DNA of 63,003 nt from assembly GCA_035288865.1 (NCBI GenBank), contig DATDZA010000007.1, positions 1 through 63,003 on the forward strand, written 5' to 3'. The translations under genes were made by a program, and so were the position numbers. This document shows, piece after piece, positions 36,021 through 43,862 of the stretch. Below the pieces are notes generated by a model. It did no database searches. It was given only the letters and a program-made list of their open reading frames with translations, and was not told the DNA's origin. Within the stretch, counting starts at the first letter, position 1, and each line of letters opens with the position of its first letter. Origin of the DNA: GCA-2688775 sp035288865. GTDB lineage: Archaea > Nanobdellota > Nanobdellia > Woesearchaeales > GW2011-AR4.

Positions 36021-36263
36021 ATGGAGAATGCAAATAAAGAATATACTGAAGTGGAATGCTTAGTAGTCTGGAAGACACCACTCGGGGAGGCAGAGCACTT
36101 AGTAGGTATAATGGAAAGGTCAAAGGGTGCTTTGGATGCTGTCTTTAAAGTCAAAAGACAATGCATAACAGGAGATAAAACTAAATTTTATAGACCAGAA
36201 TCATCAAAACCAGAAAGGTATTTTGAGAAGTTCAAAAGCGAAAATATCAGTTATGTGGAATAA
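36021..36263 (+). CDS. Orphan protein in the nth element, 80 aa
   Basis: ATG at 36021 follows GGGGTGAACCACT, a good ribosome binding site. The protein (starts MENANKEYTEVECLVVWKTP) is a small mixed alpha/beta domain with a charged C-terminus and no metal motif or hydrophobic helix. It lies within the 2.2 kb element and so is probably cargo. No family is recognised and no role in mobility can be deduced from sequence. Confidence 0.6.
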   Translation: MENANKEYTEVECLVVWKTPLGEAEHLVGIMERSKGALDAVFKVKRQCITGDKTKFYRPESSKPERYFEKFKSENISYVE

Positions 36264-36297
36264 TTACAATGTATAGCGGGGTTTGTTTTGCGGCTTA

Positions 36298-36636
36298 TTA
36301 GATATTACCTAAATATCCTTTCCCATAACATTCATGGCAAAATGTGGACTCCTTCTTGACTTTGCTGTACACTCCCCCATTCTTGAATAAAGGGCAAGCC
36401 GAAGCTACAATGAACCATCCATTGCCTTCACAATTATCACACTTCATTAGATTACTCATCTGTGGTCTTTTTATTTTTCTTTTATTTAATATTACGACCC
36501 CTTCCATTAATCTTTTTAGTTTATCTTTAACCCTAATGTGCCAGAAAGTTAAATGGTGTTTAAAGTATGATTCAGGGTGGTCTTTTACATCTTCTTTGAC
36601 TTCGTTCCAGAGTTCTTCAAGTTCTTGGGGGTTCAT
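36298..36636 (-). CDS. Zinc-binding protein in the nth element, 112 aa
   Basis: The C-terminal half has MKCDNCEGNGWFIVASACPL and later TFCHECYGKGYLGN: two C-x2-C-x-G-x-G units, the repeat found in the DnaJ zinc-finger domain. The N-terminal half is helical and basic (LEELWNEVKEDVKDHPESYF), with a Lys/Arg-rich linker. It has no J domain, so it is not a DnaJ. Such orphan zinc domains often bind nucleic acid or protein. It is read leftward within the element and could be cargo or an accessory to the endonuclease. Confidence 0.65.
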   Translation of the reverse strand: MNPQELEELWNEVKEDVKDHPESYFKHHLTFWHIRVKDKLKRLMEGVVILNKRKIKRPQMSNLMKCDNCEGNGWFIVASACPLFKNGGVYSKVKKESTFCHECYGKGYLGNI

Positions 36637-36702
36637 TTGGATCCATATTTCGATTAGTCATAAAATTGAGTCCATTCTGGTTAATAAAGTTTTGTTATTT
36701 CC

Positions 36703-36906
36703 AATAGATTAGGGTGGATAAAAACAAAAAATGCCGAGAAGTCTATGGATGATTTGATGGAAATAATTCCAAAAAAATACTGGCATGACTTGAATGATTT
36801 GTTTGTGCTGCACGGTCAGAATGTATGCTTTACGAATTCTCCGATTTGCTCAAAATGCTCAATCAGGAAATATTGCCCAAGAATCGGAGTTGTTAAGAGT
36901 AGATAG
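36703..36906 (+). pseudogene. nth: Stranded original 3' end of nth
   Basis: Sixty-seven codons from 36703 read NRLGWIKTKNAEKSMDDL, then PKKYWHDLNDLFVLHGQNVC, and finish with CFTNSPICSKCSIRKYC and a TAG. This is the last third of Nth, with the full C-x6-C-x2-C-x5-C iron-sulfur motif and no start codon. It aligns along its whole length with residues 152-222 of intact nth but differs at many positions, so it is not a recent copy. It is best read as the former end of this nth gene, cut off by the element. The open frame and intact motif suggest the event is not old. Confidence 0.88.
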
Positions 36907-36947
36907 ATTTATATATATTAATTACAATACAGTATCGGGTGATCTAA

Positions 36948-37103
36948 ATGGTTTCAATAATAAGTATTGGTATTTTAGGCCCTGTTGCGTCTTTGATTTT
37001 TGGGGTTTTAGTTTTAATGTTCCCGAGATTGTTGAATAATTTAGTGGGAATTTATCTGATAATAATTGGATTGATAGGAGTATTGGCACAGTTCTTGCTT
37101 TAA
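36948..37103 (+). CDS. DUF3096-like small membrane protein, 51 aa
   Basis: ATG at 36948 follows GGGTGATCTAA (GGTGA site) and a TATA box (TTTATATATAT, about 36908). The product is two hydrophobic helices joined by a short basic turn, PVASLIFGVLVLMFPRLLNN then GIYLIIIGLIGVLAQF. The P-R-L-L-N turn between two helices is the DUF3096 pattern as remembered. Function of the family is unknown. Confidence 0.7.
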   Translation: MVSIISIGILGPVASLIFGVLVLMFPRLLNNLVGIYLIIIGLIGVLAQFLL

Positions 37104-37252
37104 TATACTTGAAAGATGTCTTTCCTGTCAGTCTAGACAGGGAGACCATCCCAGTTTATTATTTTTAGAATTTAGATAGTATTTATGTTATTAATTCTAA
37201 TTTACTTACTTAATACAAAAACTTAATAAATAACTTATTTATCACCAGATTA

Positions 37253-38752
37253 ATGGCAAAAAATACTGTTTCTGTTAAGGTAACAAAAGACGGGCTGAAT
37301 AAAATAAAAGATAATGCCATTGTTATAGGATTTTTTAAGGACAAAATAAATTTATCCGGGGAATTAAAAAAATTTGACAATGAGAATGAAAATATTTTAA
37401 GCTCATACATCAAAGATATGCAGTTTAAGGGTGACAAAGGCGAGACTAAAAATATTTATGTCAATAAAAAAGTAAAGACGGTTGTTTTGGTTGGGTTGGG
37501 AGAAGAGGATAAATTCAATTTTGAAATTCTTTCCAATGCCGTTGCAGAGACTTCAAAAAAATTAAGGGACAGTTCAATAGAAACTTTCAGCATTTTGTTA
37601 AGCTCGTTTAGAAATAGTAAAATGAAAGAAGAAGATGCTGTTGAAAAAATATCAATAAGTTTATTTTTAGGATTGTACAAATTTGCAGACTACAAAACAA
37701 AAGACAAGGAAAATAAAAAATATGTCAAGGAGATTAAGATTTTAACGGATTCGAATAAAAGTTTTGAAAACCAGCTGAAATTTGCTTCTGCAGTTGGAGA
37801 TGCGGTTGCAAAAACGAGAGATTTGGTCAACACTCCCCCGAACATTGCAAATACGGCTTATGTCGCCGGTTATGTGAAAGAACTTGCAAAAAACTCAAAT
37901 CTAAAGTGCACTGTATTTGATGAGAAGCAGATTGACGGGATGAAGATGGGCTGCCTGTCGGCTGTCGGAAGAGGCAGCGTGAATAGGCCAAAACTTGCTG
38001 TTTTGGAATATGCAGGCGCAGGCAGAGAAAAGCCGATTGCGCTCGTCGGAAAGGGAGTAACTTTTGATACAGGAGGATACAATTTGAAACCTTATCCTTA
38101 CATTTTGAACATGAAAGACGACCTCGGCGGCGCAGCTGCGTCCATACATATCATAGAAGTGTGCGCAAAATTAAAATTGCCAATTAATTTAATTGTTGTA
38201 ACGCCACTGTGCGAGAATATGATTGATGCCGATGCATTCAGGCCAGATGATGTTTTAACCGCTTTCAACGGAGTGACTGTTGAAATAAAAAATACTGATG
38301 CTGAGGGAAGATTGATTTTGGCTGACGCTTTGTCTTATGCTGCTAGCCTGAAACCAGTGGCAATTGTGGATATTGCCTCGCTTACCGGAGCGAGCATGGT
38401 AGTTTTAGGGCCAATTGGAACTCCAATTATAAGCACAGACGAAAAATTGACAGAGAAATTAAAAGAAGCTTCAAAGAAAAGTTTAGAAAGAATTTGGGAG
38501 CTTCCGCTTTGGCCGGAGTACGACGACAGCATCAAAAGCGATGTTGCGGATATTAAAAATATAAGCGAAGAGGGGGATGCAGGTGTAATAATCGGGGCTG
38601 CTTTCCTGAAAAATTTTGTAGATGAAATTCCATGGCTGCACATCGACATCGGAACAACTGTCTGGTCAAAAGTTGACAAGGGAATTCTAACAAAAGGTGG
38701 GACTGGGGCAAGTGTAAGGCTAATGGTTGAATTCTTGAGAGAGTGGAAATAA
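37253..38752 (+). CDS. pepA: Leucyl aminopeptidase, M17 family
   Basis: Cytoplasmic dimetal exopeptidase that removes N-terminal residues from peptides. The 499-residue protein has GKGVTFDTGGYNLKPYPYIL with the first metal ligands and Lys, MKDDLGGAAASIHIIEVCAK, and the family signature NTDAEGRLILADALSYA with Asp, Glu and Arg. The C-terminal VDEIPWLHIDIGTTVWSKVD is normal. N-terminal domain shorter and Lys-rich but intact. It would recycle peptides produced by the proteasome or imported after extracellular proteolysis. Confidence 0.95.
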   Translation: MAKNTVSVKVTKDGLNKIKDNAIVIGFFKDKINLSGELKKFDNENENILSSYIKDMQFKGDKGETKNIYVNKKVKTVVLVGLGEEDKFNFEILSNAVAETSKKLRDSSIETFSILLSSFRNSKMKEEDAVEKISISLFLGLYKFADYKTKDKENKKYVKEIKILTDSNKSFENQLKFASAVGDAVAKTRDLVNTPPNIANTAYVAGYVKELAKNSNLKCTVFDEKQIDGMKMGCLSAVGRGSVNRPKLAVLEYAGAGREKPIALVGKGVTFDTGGYNLKPYPYILNMKDDLGGAAASIHIIEVCAKLKLPINLIVVTPLCENMIDADAFRPDDVLTAFNGVTVEIKNTDAEGRLILADALSYAASLKPVAIVDIASLTGASMVVLGPIGTPIISTDEKLTEKLKEASKKSLERIWELPLWPEYDDSIKSDVADIKNISEEGDAGVIIGAAFLKNFVDEIPWLHIDIGTTVWSKVDKGILTKGGTGASVRLMVEFLREWK

Positions 38753-38798
38753 TTTTAATTTAGAATTCTTTAAATATACCTAATAATTAATTGAATAT

Positions 38799-39131
38799 AT
38801 GCTGAACAAAATACTATCAATGATAGGGCTTCCACTGGGCATTCTGGTAATTCTAAAATATTTCGGCATTTACGATGTGAGTTCCCGAATATTATTTAAC
38901 ATAACTATGATAGGTGCGTTGTTTTTGATTGTAATTCAGCTTCTTTCTTATATCTCAGTAAGCAGGTATAATGAAGGCACATCCTTGATGGGAAAGGCAA
39001 TCAAAACAATTTTGGCTGTCCCGGGAATTCTTTATGTCATAGACCACTTTTACCCAATAGTATTACCAATAAATCTTGAAATATTTATAGCTATTTTCTT
39101 ATTTACAGAAGGCCTTTATGGGCTGCATTAA
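38799..39131 (+). CDS. Small integral membrane protein, 110 aa
   Basis: About four hydrophobic segments (MIGLPLGILVILKYFGIYDV; ITMIGALFLIVIQLLSYISV; AIKTILAVPGILYVIDHFYP; LEIFIAIFLFTEGLYGLH). No charged catalytic motif. A TATA-like TTTAAATATA lies about 28-37 bases before the ATG at 38799. Similar four-helix proteins of unknown function are frequent in DPANN archaea. No function assigned. Confidence 0.75.
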   Translation: MLNKILSMIGLPLGILVILKYFGIYDVSSRILFNITMIGALFLIVIQLLSYISVSRYNEGTSLMGKAIKTILAVPGILYVIDHFYPIVLPINLEIFIAIFLFTEGLYGLH

Positions 39132-39164
39132 ACAACAACATTTTTATATTAGTTATACTACTCT

Positions 39165-39180
39165 GTATCATTAGTGATAC
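39165..39180. promoter_or_regulatory. Palindromic operator before vapBC
   Basis: GTATCA-TTAG-TGATAC is a perfect six-base inverted repeat with a four-base centre. It lies between a TATA-like TTTTTATATT (39140-39149) and the antitoxin start at 39195, where an AbrB-type antitoxin dimer would be expected to bind and repress its own operon. Confidence 0.6.
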
Positions 39181-39194
39181 ATAAAGGTGATACA

Positions 39195-39398
39195 ATGCCT
39201 ATGACTGAAACAAAAATTAAGAAATGGGGTAATTCCCTTGCTCTGATAATTCCAAAGGAGATAACAAAGCAGGAAGATTTAGATGAAGGGGATATTGTTA
39301 GAGTGGAAATTTCCAAGGAAAAGAGGATAGATGGTTTTGGTATTCTAAAGGATGCACCAAAATTCAGCAGGGAAGATAAAGGAGACGGCGACTTCTAA
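39195..39398 (+). CDS. vapB: AbrB/MazE-type antitoxin
   Basis: The 67-residue product has the swapped-hairpin AbrB pattern TETKIKKWGNSLALIIPKEI followed by EGDIVRVEISKEKRIDGFGI. Such proteins bind DNA with the N-terminal domain and neutralise a PIN-domain RNase with the C-terminal tail. ATG 39195 was chosen because AAAGGTGA lies just upstream; an in-frame GTG at 39174 overlaps the operator. The stop shares a base with the toxin start (TAATG). Confidence 0.85.
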   Translation: MPMTETKIKKWGNSLALIIPKEITKQEDLDEGDIVRVEISKEKRIDGFGILKDAPKFSREDKGDGDF

Positions 39399-39787
39399 TG
39401 ATTTTTATAGTTGACTCGTGGGCCTGGATAGAATATTTTACCGGTTCAAAAAACGGATTGAAATTAAAAAAATTGATAGACAACAAAAATCATAAACTTA
39501 TAACTATGGAATGCACTTTAAGCGAAGTGAAGAGCTATTGCTTGCGAACAAAAAGCGATTTTGACCGTCTCAACAAAATTGTAAAGAAAAATTCTATCAT
39601 ACTCCCTGTAATGATGGATATTTGGCTGAAAGCTGCCGAAGCGAAGTATGAAATCAGAAAAAAAGTGAAAGATTTTGGGCTAATTGATGCTATACTGGTT
39701 TCGAAGCAAAATGAATTAAATTGCATGCTAATTAGCGGGGACAACCATTTCAAAAATATGAAAAAAATTGTTTACGTCGGAGATTAA
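39398..39787 (+). CDS. vapC: PIN-domain RNase toxin, VapC-like
   Basis: The 129-residue protein has the four acidic positions of the PIN active site: Asp in IFIVDSWAWIEYF, Glu in CTLSEVKSY, Asp in GLIDAILVSKQ, and Asp in LISGDNHFKNM. VapC proteins cut RNA, usually tRNA or rRNA, when freed from VapB. The gene overlaps vapB by one base. The complete active site suggests it is functional. Confidence 0.9.
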   Translation: MIFIVDSWAWIEYFTGSKNGLKLKKLIDNKNHKLITMECTLSEVKSYCLRTKSDFDRLNKIVKKNSIILPVMMDIWLKAAEAKYEIRKKVKDFGLIDAILVSKQNELNCMLISGDNHFKNMKKIVYVGD

Positions 39788-39838
39788 ATACAATATTTTT
39801 TCGCAACCTTTTTAAAACCCCATTATTTTCTAAGGTTT

Positions 39839-40768
39839 ATGTATGACGTAATCATAATAGGCGCGGGAGCTGCCGGGATGACTGCAGCGGTTTATACGTG
39901 CAGGAAGAAGCTAAAAACAGCAATTCTAAGCATAGATATTGGAGGCCAGACTAACCTGACAAGCCATATTGAAAATTATCCAGGAACTGGGCCAATGACC
40001 GGCACAGAGCTTATGCAGAGATTCCAGAATGAGGCAATCGGTTTTGGGACTGAGTTTATAATGGGAAAGGCAACAAAAGTTGACAAGACGGAAAAAGGTT
40101 TCAAAATAACTTTGGCAAACGATGAAGTTTATGAATGCAAAGCTTTAATTCTTGCATACGGTAAAGTCCCGAGAAGTCTGGGAATTGAAAACGAAGAAAA
40201 ATTTTTTGGAAGGGGAGTTTCAACCTGCGTAACTTGCGACGCGCCTTTGTACAAGAACAGGGAGACTGCAGTCATTGGCGGCGGCAATTCAGCTGTTGAA
40301 GGCGCTTTGGAGCTTGCAACAATCGCAAAAAAAGTTTATCTTATCCACAGGAGAGACTCTTTCAGGGCAGATGAAGTTACAGTTGAAAAATTAAAAAACC
40401 ACAAAAGCATAGAGTTGGTCTTGGGCAGTGTCGGAACAAAAGTTACAGGAGATAAAAATGTTGACGGAATTGAAGTTGAAAACATTTCAACGAAGGAAAG
40501 AAGGCATTTAAAAGTTGACGGCATTTTCATAGAAATCGGATATGTTGTTGACACTTCGTTTGTTTCTCACCTTGTAAAAGTAAATGAGAAGAAAGAAATA
40601 ATTGTTGATGAAAGAGGAAACACTTCGCATCCCGGAATTTTTGCAGCCGGGGACATAACTCCAGTCCTATACAAGCAGACAGTTATAGCAGCCGGAGATG
40701 GCTCGAAAGCTGCGCTTGAATGCTACCGCTGGCTGACGGGCGGAAAAGGCGCAATTCTGGATTGGTAA
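39839..40768 (+). CDS. trxB: Thioredoxin reductase
   Basis: NADPH:thioredoxin oxidoreductase with FAD. FAD site VIIGAGAAGMTAAVYTCRKK at the start; redox pair CVTCDAP (about residues 130-133); NADPH site GGGNSAVEGALELA followed by HRRDSFRA, whose Arg residues favour NADPH; C-terminal FAD motif GIFAAGDITPVLYKQTVIAA. The 309-residue length is normal. Together with the peroxiredoxin and flavoprotein downstream it could supply electrons for peroxide removal and for the class II reductase with the Cys tail. Confidence 0.95.
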   Translation: MYDVIIIGAGAAGMTAAVYTCRKKLKTAILSIDIGGQTNLTSHIENYPGTGPMTGTELMQRFQNEAIGFGTEFIMGKATKVDKTEKGFKITLANDEVYECKALILAYGKVPRSLGIENEEKFFGRGVSTCVTCDAPLYKNRETAVIGGGNSAVEGALELATIAKKVYLIHRRDSFRADEVTVEKLKNHKSIELVLGSVGTKVTGDKNVDGIEVENISTKERRHLKVDGIFIEIGYVVDTSFVSHLVKVNEKKEIIVDERGNTSHPGIFAAGDITPVLYKQTVIAAGDGSKAALECYRWLTGGKGAILDW

Positions 40769-40832
40769 TTGAATAAACAAACTTTTTATTATGCGAATAA
40801 TTTTTATATAACATTCAACTGTTGTGGGTGAT

Positions 40833-42098
40833 ATGGATTATAGCGTGTTGATTGGAGAAGTTGTCAGAACTTATGAATTGCCTGCAAGGCTAGAATCCAG
40901 AATAATTACAATAGCTAACAAAAGAGTTCATGAACTTCATCTCAATACTGTTGCTCATGTTTATAATTATGTTGATTATTTGGTTGAAAGGTTTAATCCT
41001 CGAAGAGAAGATAAAGTAACGTTTAGTTTGGATACATCAAAAAGAAATGATGCCAGAACACTTCAAGAAAAAATTGGTATCGAAGACCCAAATTTAGCAA
41101 TTTACACTCAAAGAGCTTATCAACATCAGGAGCCATCTAATCCTGCATCATCCGCAGAAGTCTTGGATATTCTCAGAGGAAATCTAAGCGAACTTGATTT
41201 TAATATTTTATTACAAATAATGAATATGGGGGTAAATGTTTTTACTTCTCCACCCGAGGAATTATTACTATCTAAAGAGGCTGTGATTTCTCAGATTCCA
41301 CAAATACAGGAAAGGGTTGAAATATTAACCAGAAGATACGAAAGAGACGGCAGGATAGTCATTCCAGCAAGGCCCATTGTTTATGTTCGCTTTAACCCTG
41401 AGCTCTATATTAAATTTGGCAGAAGGAGGTATAATGGAAATCCTATTGCAGTTTATGAGGCTAACAGAGAAGTTTATGATGGGATGAGTAGGGGGAAACT
41501 GTCGTATTTTGATAAAGGTCTTTACGGTGCATTATTGAAATCAGGACAAATTGACATTGCAATTCCTAAACCTACTAGAATTCCTAGGCCAATTAGAATT
41601 CCTAGGCTAAGCAGTCTGCCACAATCTGAAGTTGACGGAATTTTAAATACCATGGCTAGCCGCTTCACTTACATACACCTAGTTGACGATGAAAGATTCG
41701 GAAGATTTGGATTAGTTGGAAGGGTCCTAAACTGGAATTCCATTTATATAGGCCAAAATGCCCAAAAGAATGAAAGAGTGAGTGAGCCTAAGTTTGTTAT
41801 AATAAAACCGCGAGGTATCAAACCGATTGGAAAGCCACAAACTTTTCCCTTTCGTGATGATGACGAATTACATTTGCTGGCTGAGAATTGGTATCCTTAT
41901 GGTTCAATTCAACGCTGGTCCAAAGGTCCACACATTGCTAATGCATTTAGGAAAATTGATGATTTTCAAGATGGAGAAAGAAGAAAAATAAAAGTTCAAT
42001 TCTATGAAATTCCGGAAGGGTGTTTAGGAAAATTTCCTGATAAGCAAAATCAAAATGAAGAACTGAAAGTACCAAATTCGCTGATAGAACATAGCTAA
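40833..42098 (+). CDS. Orphan protein, 421 aa
   Basis: A soluble protein starting MDYSVLIGEVVRTYELPARL. The first 110 residues are helical (KRVHELHLNTVAHVYNYVDY). A basic Pro/Arg/Ile repeat, KPTRIPRPIRIPRLSSLPQS, near residue 250 separates two halves. No metal, nucleotide or membrane motif is seen. TTTTTATATAA lies about 23-33 bases before the ATG at 40833, so the transcript is likely leaderless; a GTG at 40824 is in frame but less likely. It stands alone between trxB and the peroxiredoxin gene. Function unknown. Confidence 0.75.
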   Translation: MDYSVLIGEVVRTYELPARLESRIITIANKRVHELHLNTVAHVYNYVDYLVERFNPRREDKVTFSLDTSKRNDARTLQEKIGIEDPNLAIYTQRAYQHQEPSNPASSAEVLDILRGNLSELDFNILLQIMNMGVNVFTSPPEELLLSKEAVISQIPQIQERVEILTRRYERDGRIVIPARPIVYVRFNPELYIKFGRRRYNGNPIAVYEANREVYDGMSRGKLSYFDKGLYGALLKSGQIDIAIPKPTRIPRPIRIPRLSSLPQSEVDGILNTMASRFTYIHLVDDERFGRFGLVGRVLNWNSIYIGQNAQKNERVSEPKFVIIKPRGIKPIGKPQTFPFRDDDELHLLAENWYPYGSIQRWSKGPHIANAFRKIDDFQDGERRKIKVQFYEIPEGCLGKFPDKQNQNEELKVPNSLIEHS

Positions 42099-42193
42099 AC
42101 GGCTAAAACCCATATGACATTTTCAATAATTTTTTATGGTTGTATTCATTAACTTTTTAAATTAACGAATTATTCTTTTTGCTGGTGATTTAA

Positions 42194-42658
42194 ATGATAA
42201 ACTTAAAAATCGGCGACAAAGCTCCGAATTTCAATTTGAAAGATGGAGATGGAAAAACAGCAAAATTGTCTGATTTCAAAGGCAAGAAAGTTGTTCTTTA
42301 TTTCTATCCTAAAGATGATACTTCCGGATGCACAAAAGAAGCGTGTAATTTCAGGGATAATTTAGTCTCATTAAAGAAATTAAATGTCGAAGTGCTGGGA
42401 GTCAGCAATGATGACGAGATGTCTCATAAGAAATTTGCTGAAAAATATAAATTAACATTTAGATTATTGGCTGATGTTGACAAAAAAGTTTCAAAAGAAT
42501 ATGGGGTGTATGAATTAAAAAATAATTACGGCAAAGAGTATTATGGTATCACAAGGTCGACTTTTGTTATCGATGAAAATGGAAAAATCCAGCAAATTTA
42601 TTACAAAGTAAATCCGGAAGAGCATATTAATGAGTTAATGGCGGAAATAAAAAAATAA
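42194..42658 (+). CDS. bcp: Peroxiredoxin, BCP/PrxQ type
   Basis: Thiol peroxidase of 154 residues. KKVVLYFYPKDDTSGCTKEA contains the peroxidatic Cys (about residue 46) and the resolving Cys follows five residues later (CTKEAC), the PrxQ arrangement. FKGKKVV and later GITRSTFVIDENGKIQ are family hallmarks. GGTGA lies eight bases upstream of the ATG. It would be reduced through a thioredoxin-like protein and the TrxB encoded 1.4 kb upstream. Confidence 0.93.
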   Translation: MINLKIGDKAPNFNLKDGDGKTAKLSDFKGKKVVLYFYPKDDTSGCTKEACNFRDNLVSLKKLNVEVLGVSNDDEMSHKKFAEKYKLTFRLLADVDKKVSKEYGVYELKNNYGKEYYGITRSTFVIDENGKIQQIYYKVNPEEHINELMAEIKK

Positions 42659-42725
42659 TTAAAGAATAATTATAAAATCGAAATTAATTCCCTTGGGGAT
42701 TTTCCTTAGGAAAAAACAATTAAAA

Positions 42726-43445
42726 ATGCAGCAAGTACAAGAGCATATCCTTAAAGTGTCTGAAATAATAGATGAGACCCCGACAGTAAAGTCGTTTAAG
42801 GTGGAATTACCTCAAGATGCAGATATTAACTTTTTCCCTGGGCAATTTTTCATGGTTTCTTTTCCAGATGATTCAGAAATAAAAATGGGCAGGGCTTACT
42901 CTATTGCGTCATCTCCGATGGAAAAAAATTACATGGAAATCTCCCTGAACAAAATCGGGCCTTTCACGACAAAAATGTTCCAGCTAAGATCCGGAGACTT
43001 TCTGAAATTCAAGGGTCCTTTCGGGAAATTCTATTTCAATGAAGACATAAAAAATGATCTTGTCTTGATTGCTGGAGGCACAGGAATAGCCCCATTGATT
43101 GGAATAATAAGGTATTGCACAGACAAGAGTCTTTCCAATAAAATTAAATTATTTTATAGTGTGAAAAATCCTGAAGAGATTATTTTTCATGATGAAATAA
43201 AGAGAATAAAGCAAAAAAATCCCAATTTTGAATATTTAATAACTATTACCAGGGCAGAAGACCATCACGCATGGGACGGTAGGCGAGGCAGAATCGAGGA
43301 GCAGCTGCTTGAAGAGAATATTGGCAATGTTGAAGAAAAAATTTATTTTCTGTGCGGCTCCAAAGAATTTGTCAATAATATGATTGCAATGCTGCAAAAT
43401 TTAGGGGCTAAGAAAGAGCAGATTAAGACAGATGTTTGGGGATAA
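42726..43445 (+). CDS. Ferredoxin-NADP reductase-like flavoprotein
   Basis: The FAD site is GRAYSIASSPMEKNYMEISL, the phosphate loop GPFTTKMFQLRSGDFLKFKG, the NAD(P) site LVLIAGGTGIAPLIGIIRYC and the C-terminal signature YFLCGSKEFVNNMIAML. The protein has no iron-sulfur domain, so it must pass electrons to or from a separate carrier. ATG at 42726 was chosen; an in-frame TTG at 42693 gives 11 extra residues of no family similarity. It sits next to the peroxiredoxin gene, which supports a redox role. Confidence 0.88.
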   Translation: MQQVQEHILKVSEIIDETPTVKSFKVELPQDADINFFPGQFFMVSFPDDSEIKMGRAYSIASSPMEKNYMEISLNKIGPFTTKMFQLRSGDFLKFKGPFGKFYFNEDIKNDLVLIAGGTGIAPLIGIIRYCTDKSLSNKIKLFYSVKNPEEIIFHDEIKRIKQKNPNFEYLITITRAEDHHAWDGRRGRIEEQLLEENIGNVEEKIYFLCGSKEFVNNMIAMLQNLGAKKEQIKTDVWG

Positions 43446-43496
43446 CTACTATTAAATAGGAAAAATATTTAAATCAATTTATACTACCAAGACAAA

Positions 43497-43808
43497 ATGG
43501 ATGGACCAAAAACTTATGATTCTCAAGCTGAAAGATTTCGTTTGAATCCGGAAAGGATAGGCGAGGCAATTGTTGATGTATACAGATTTATCATGGCTGA
43601 CCACGGCTCAGCAAGACCAGGAATAGTAGGTGAAAATAGAATATTGAGAGTAACCGCAAACGTAAGGGCTGACGGTATGCTAATAGGCGCAAATCTAGCA
43701 ACAATTATTTTAGATTCAGCCGAGACAGTACTTATTATGCATCAAAATCGGAATCTTACTAATGACCCGCATGATTTGCAGGAATTAGGGAGAAAATATA
43801 AACTTTAA
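43497..43808 (+). CDS. Orphan protein, 103 aa
   Basis: A small soluble protein starting MDGPKTYDSQAERFRLNPER, with a central segment GENRILRVTANVRADGMLIG followed by ANLATIILDSAETVLIMHQN, predicted as alpha then beta-beta-alpha. ATG lies about 22-30 bases after ATATTTAAAT, so a leaderless start is likely. No known family is recognised. It stands between the flavoprotein and the B12-binding-like protein. Confidence 0.7.
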   Translation: MDGPKTYDSQAERFRLNPERIGEAIVDVYRFIMADHGSARPGIVGENRILRVTANVRADGMLIGANLATIILDSAETVLIMHQNRNLTNDPHDLQELGRKYKL

Positions 43809-43862
43809 TTCTAAATTTTTAATTAACAAAATTTAATTACTAGTTAAGATAAATAATTTTCC

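Larger units (their letters stand above)
34468..36702. mobile_element. Endonuclease-carrying element inserted in nth, restoring its 3' end
   Basis: AATAGATTAGGGTGG occurs at 34468-34482 inside intact nth and again at 36703-36717 at the start of the stranded old tail. The 2235 bases from the first copy to just before the second contain a new nth tail, a LAGLIDADG-type endonuclease read convergently, two small unknown ORFs and non-coding sequence. No integrase or transposase is seen. The repeat codes NRLGW, a conserved part of Nth just after the catalytic Asp, as expected for a homing target. The layout is that of an element that keeps its host gene working by supplying a replacement end. Confidence 0.75.
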
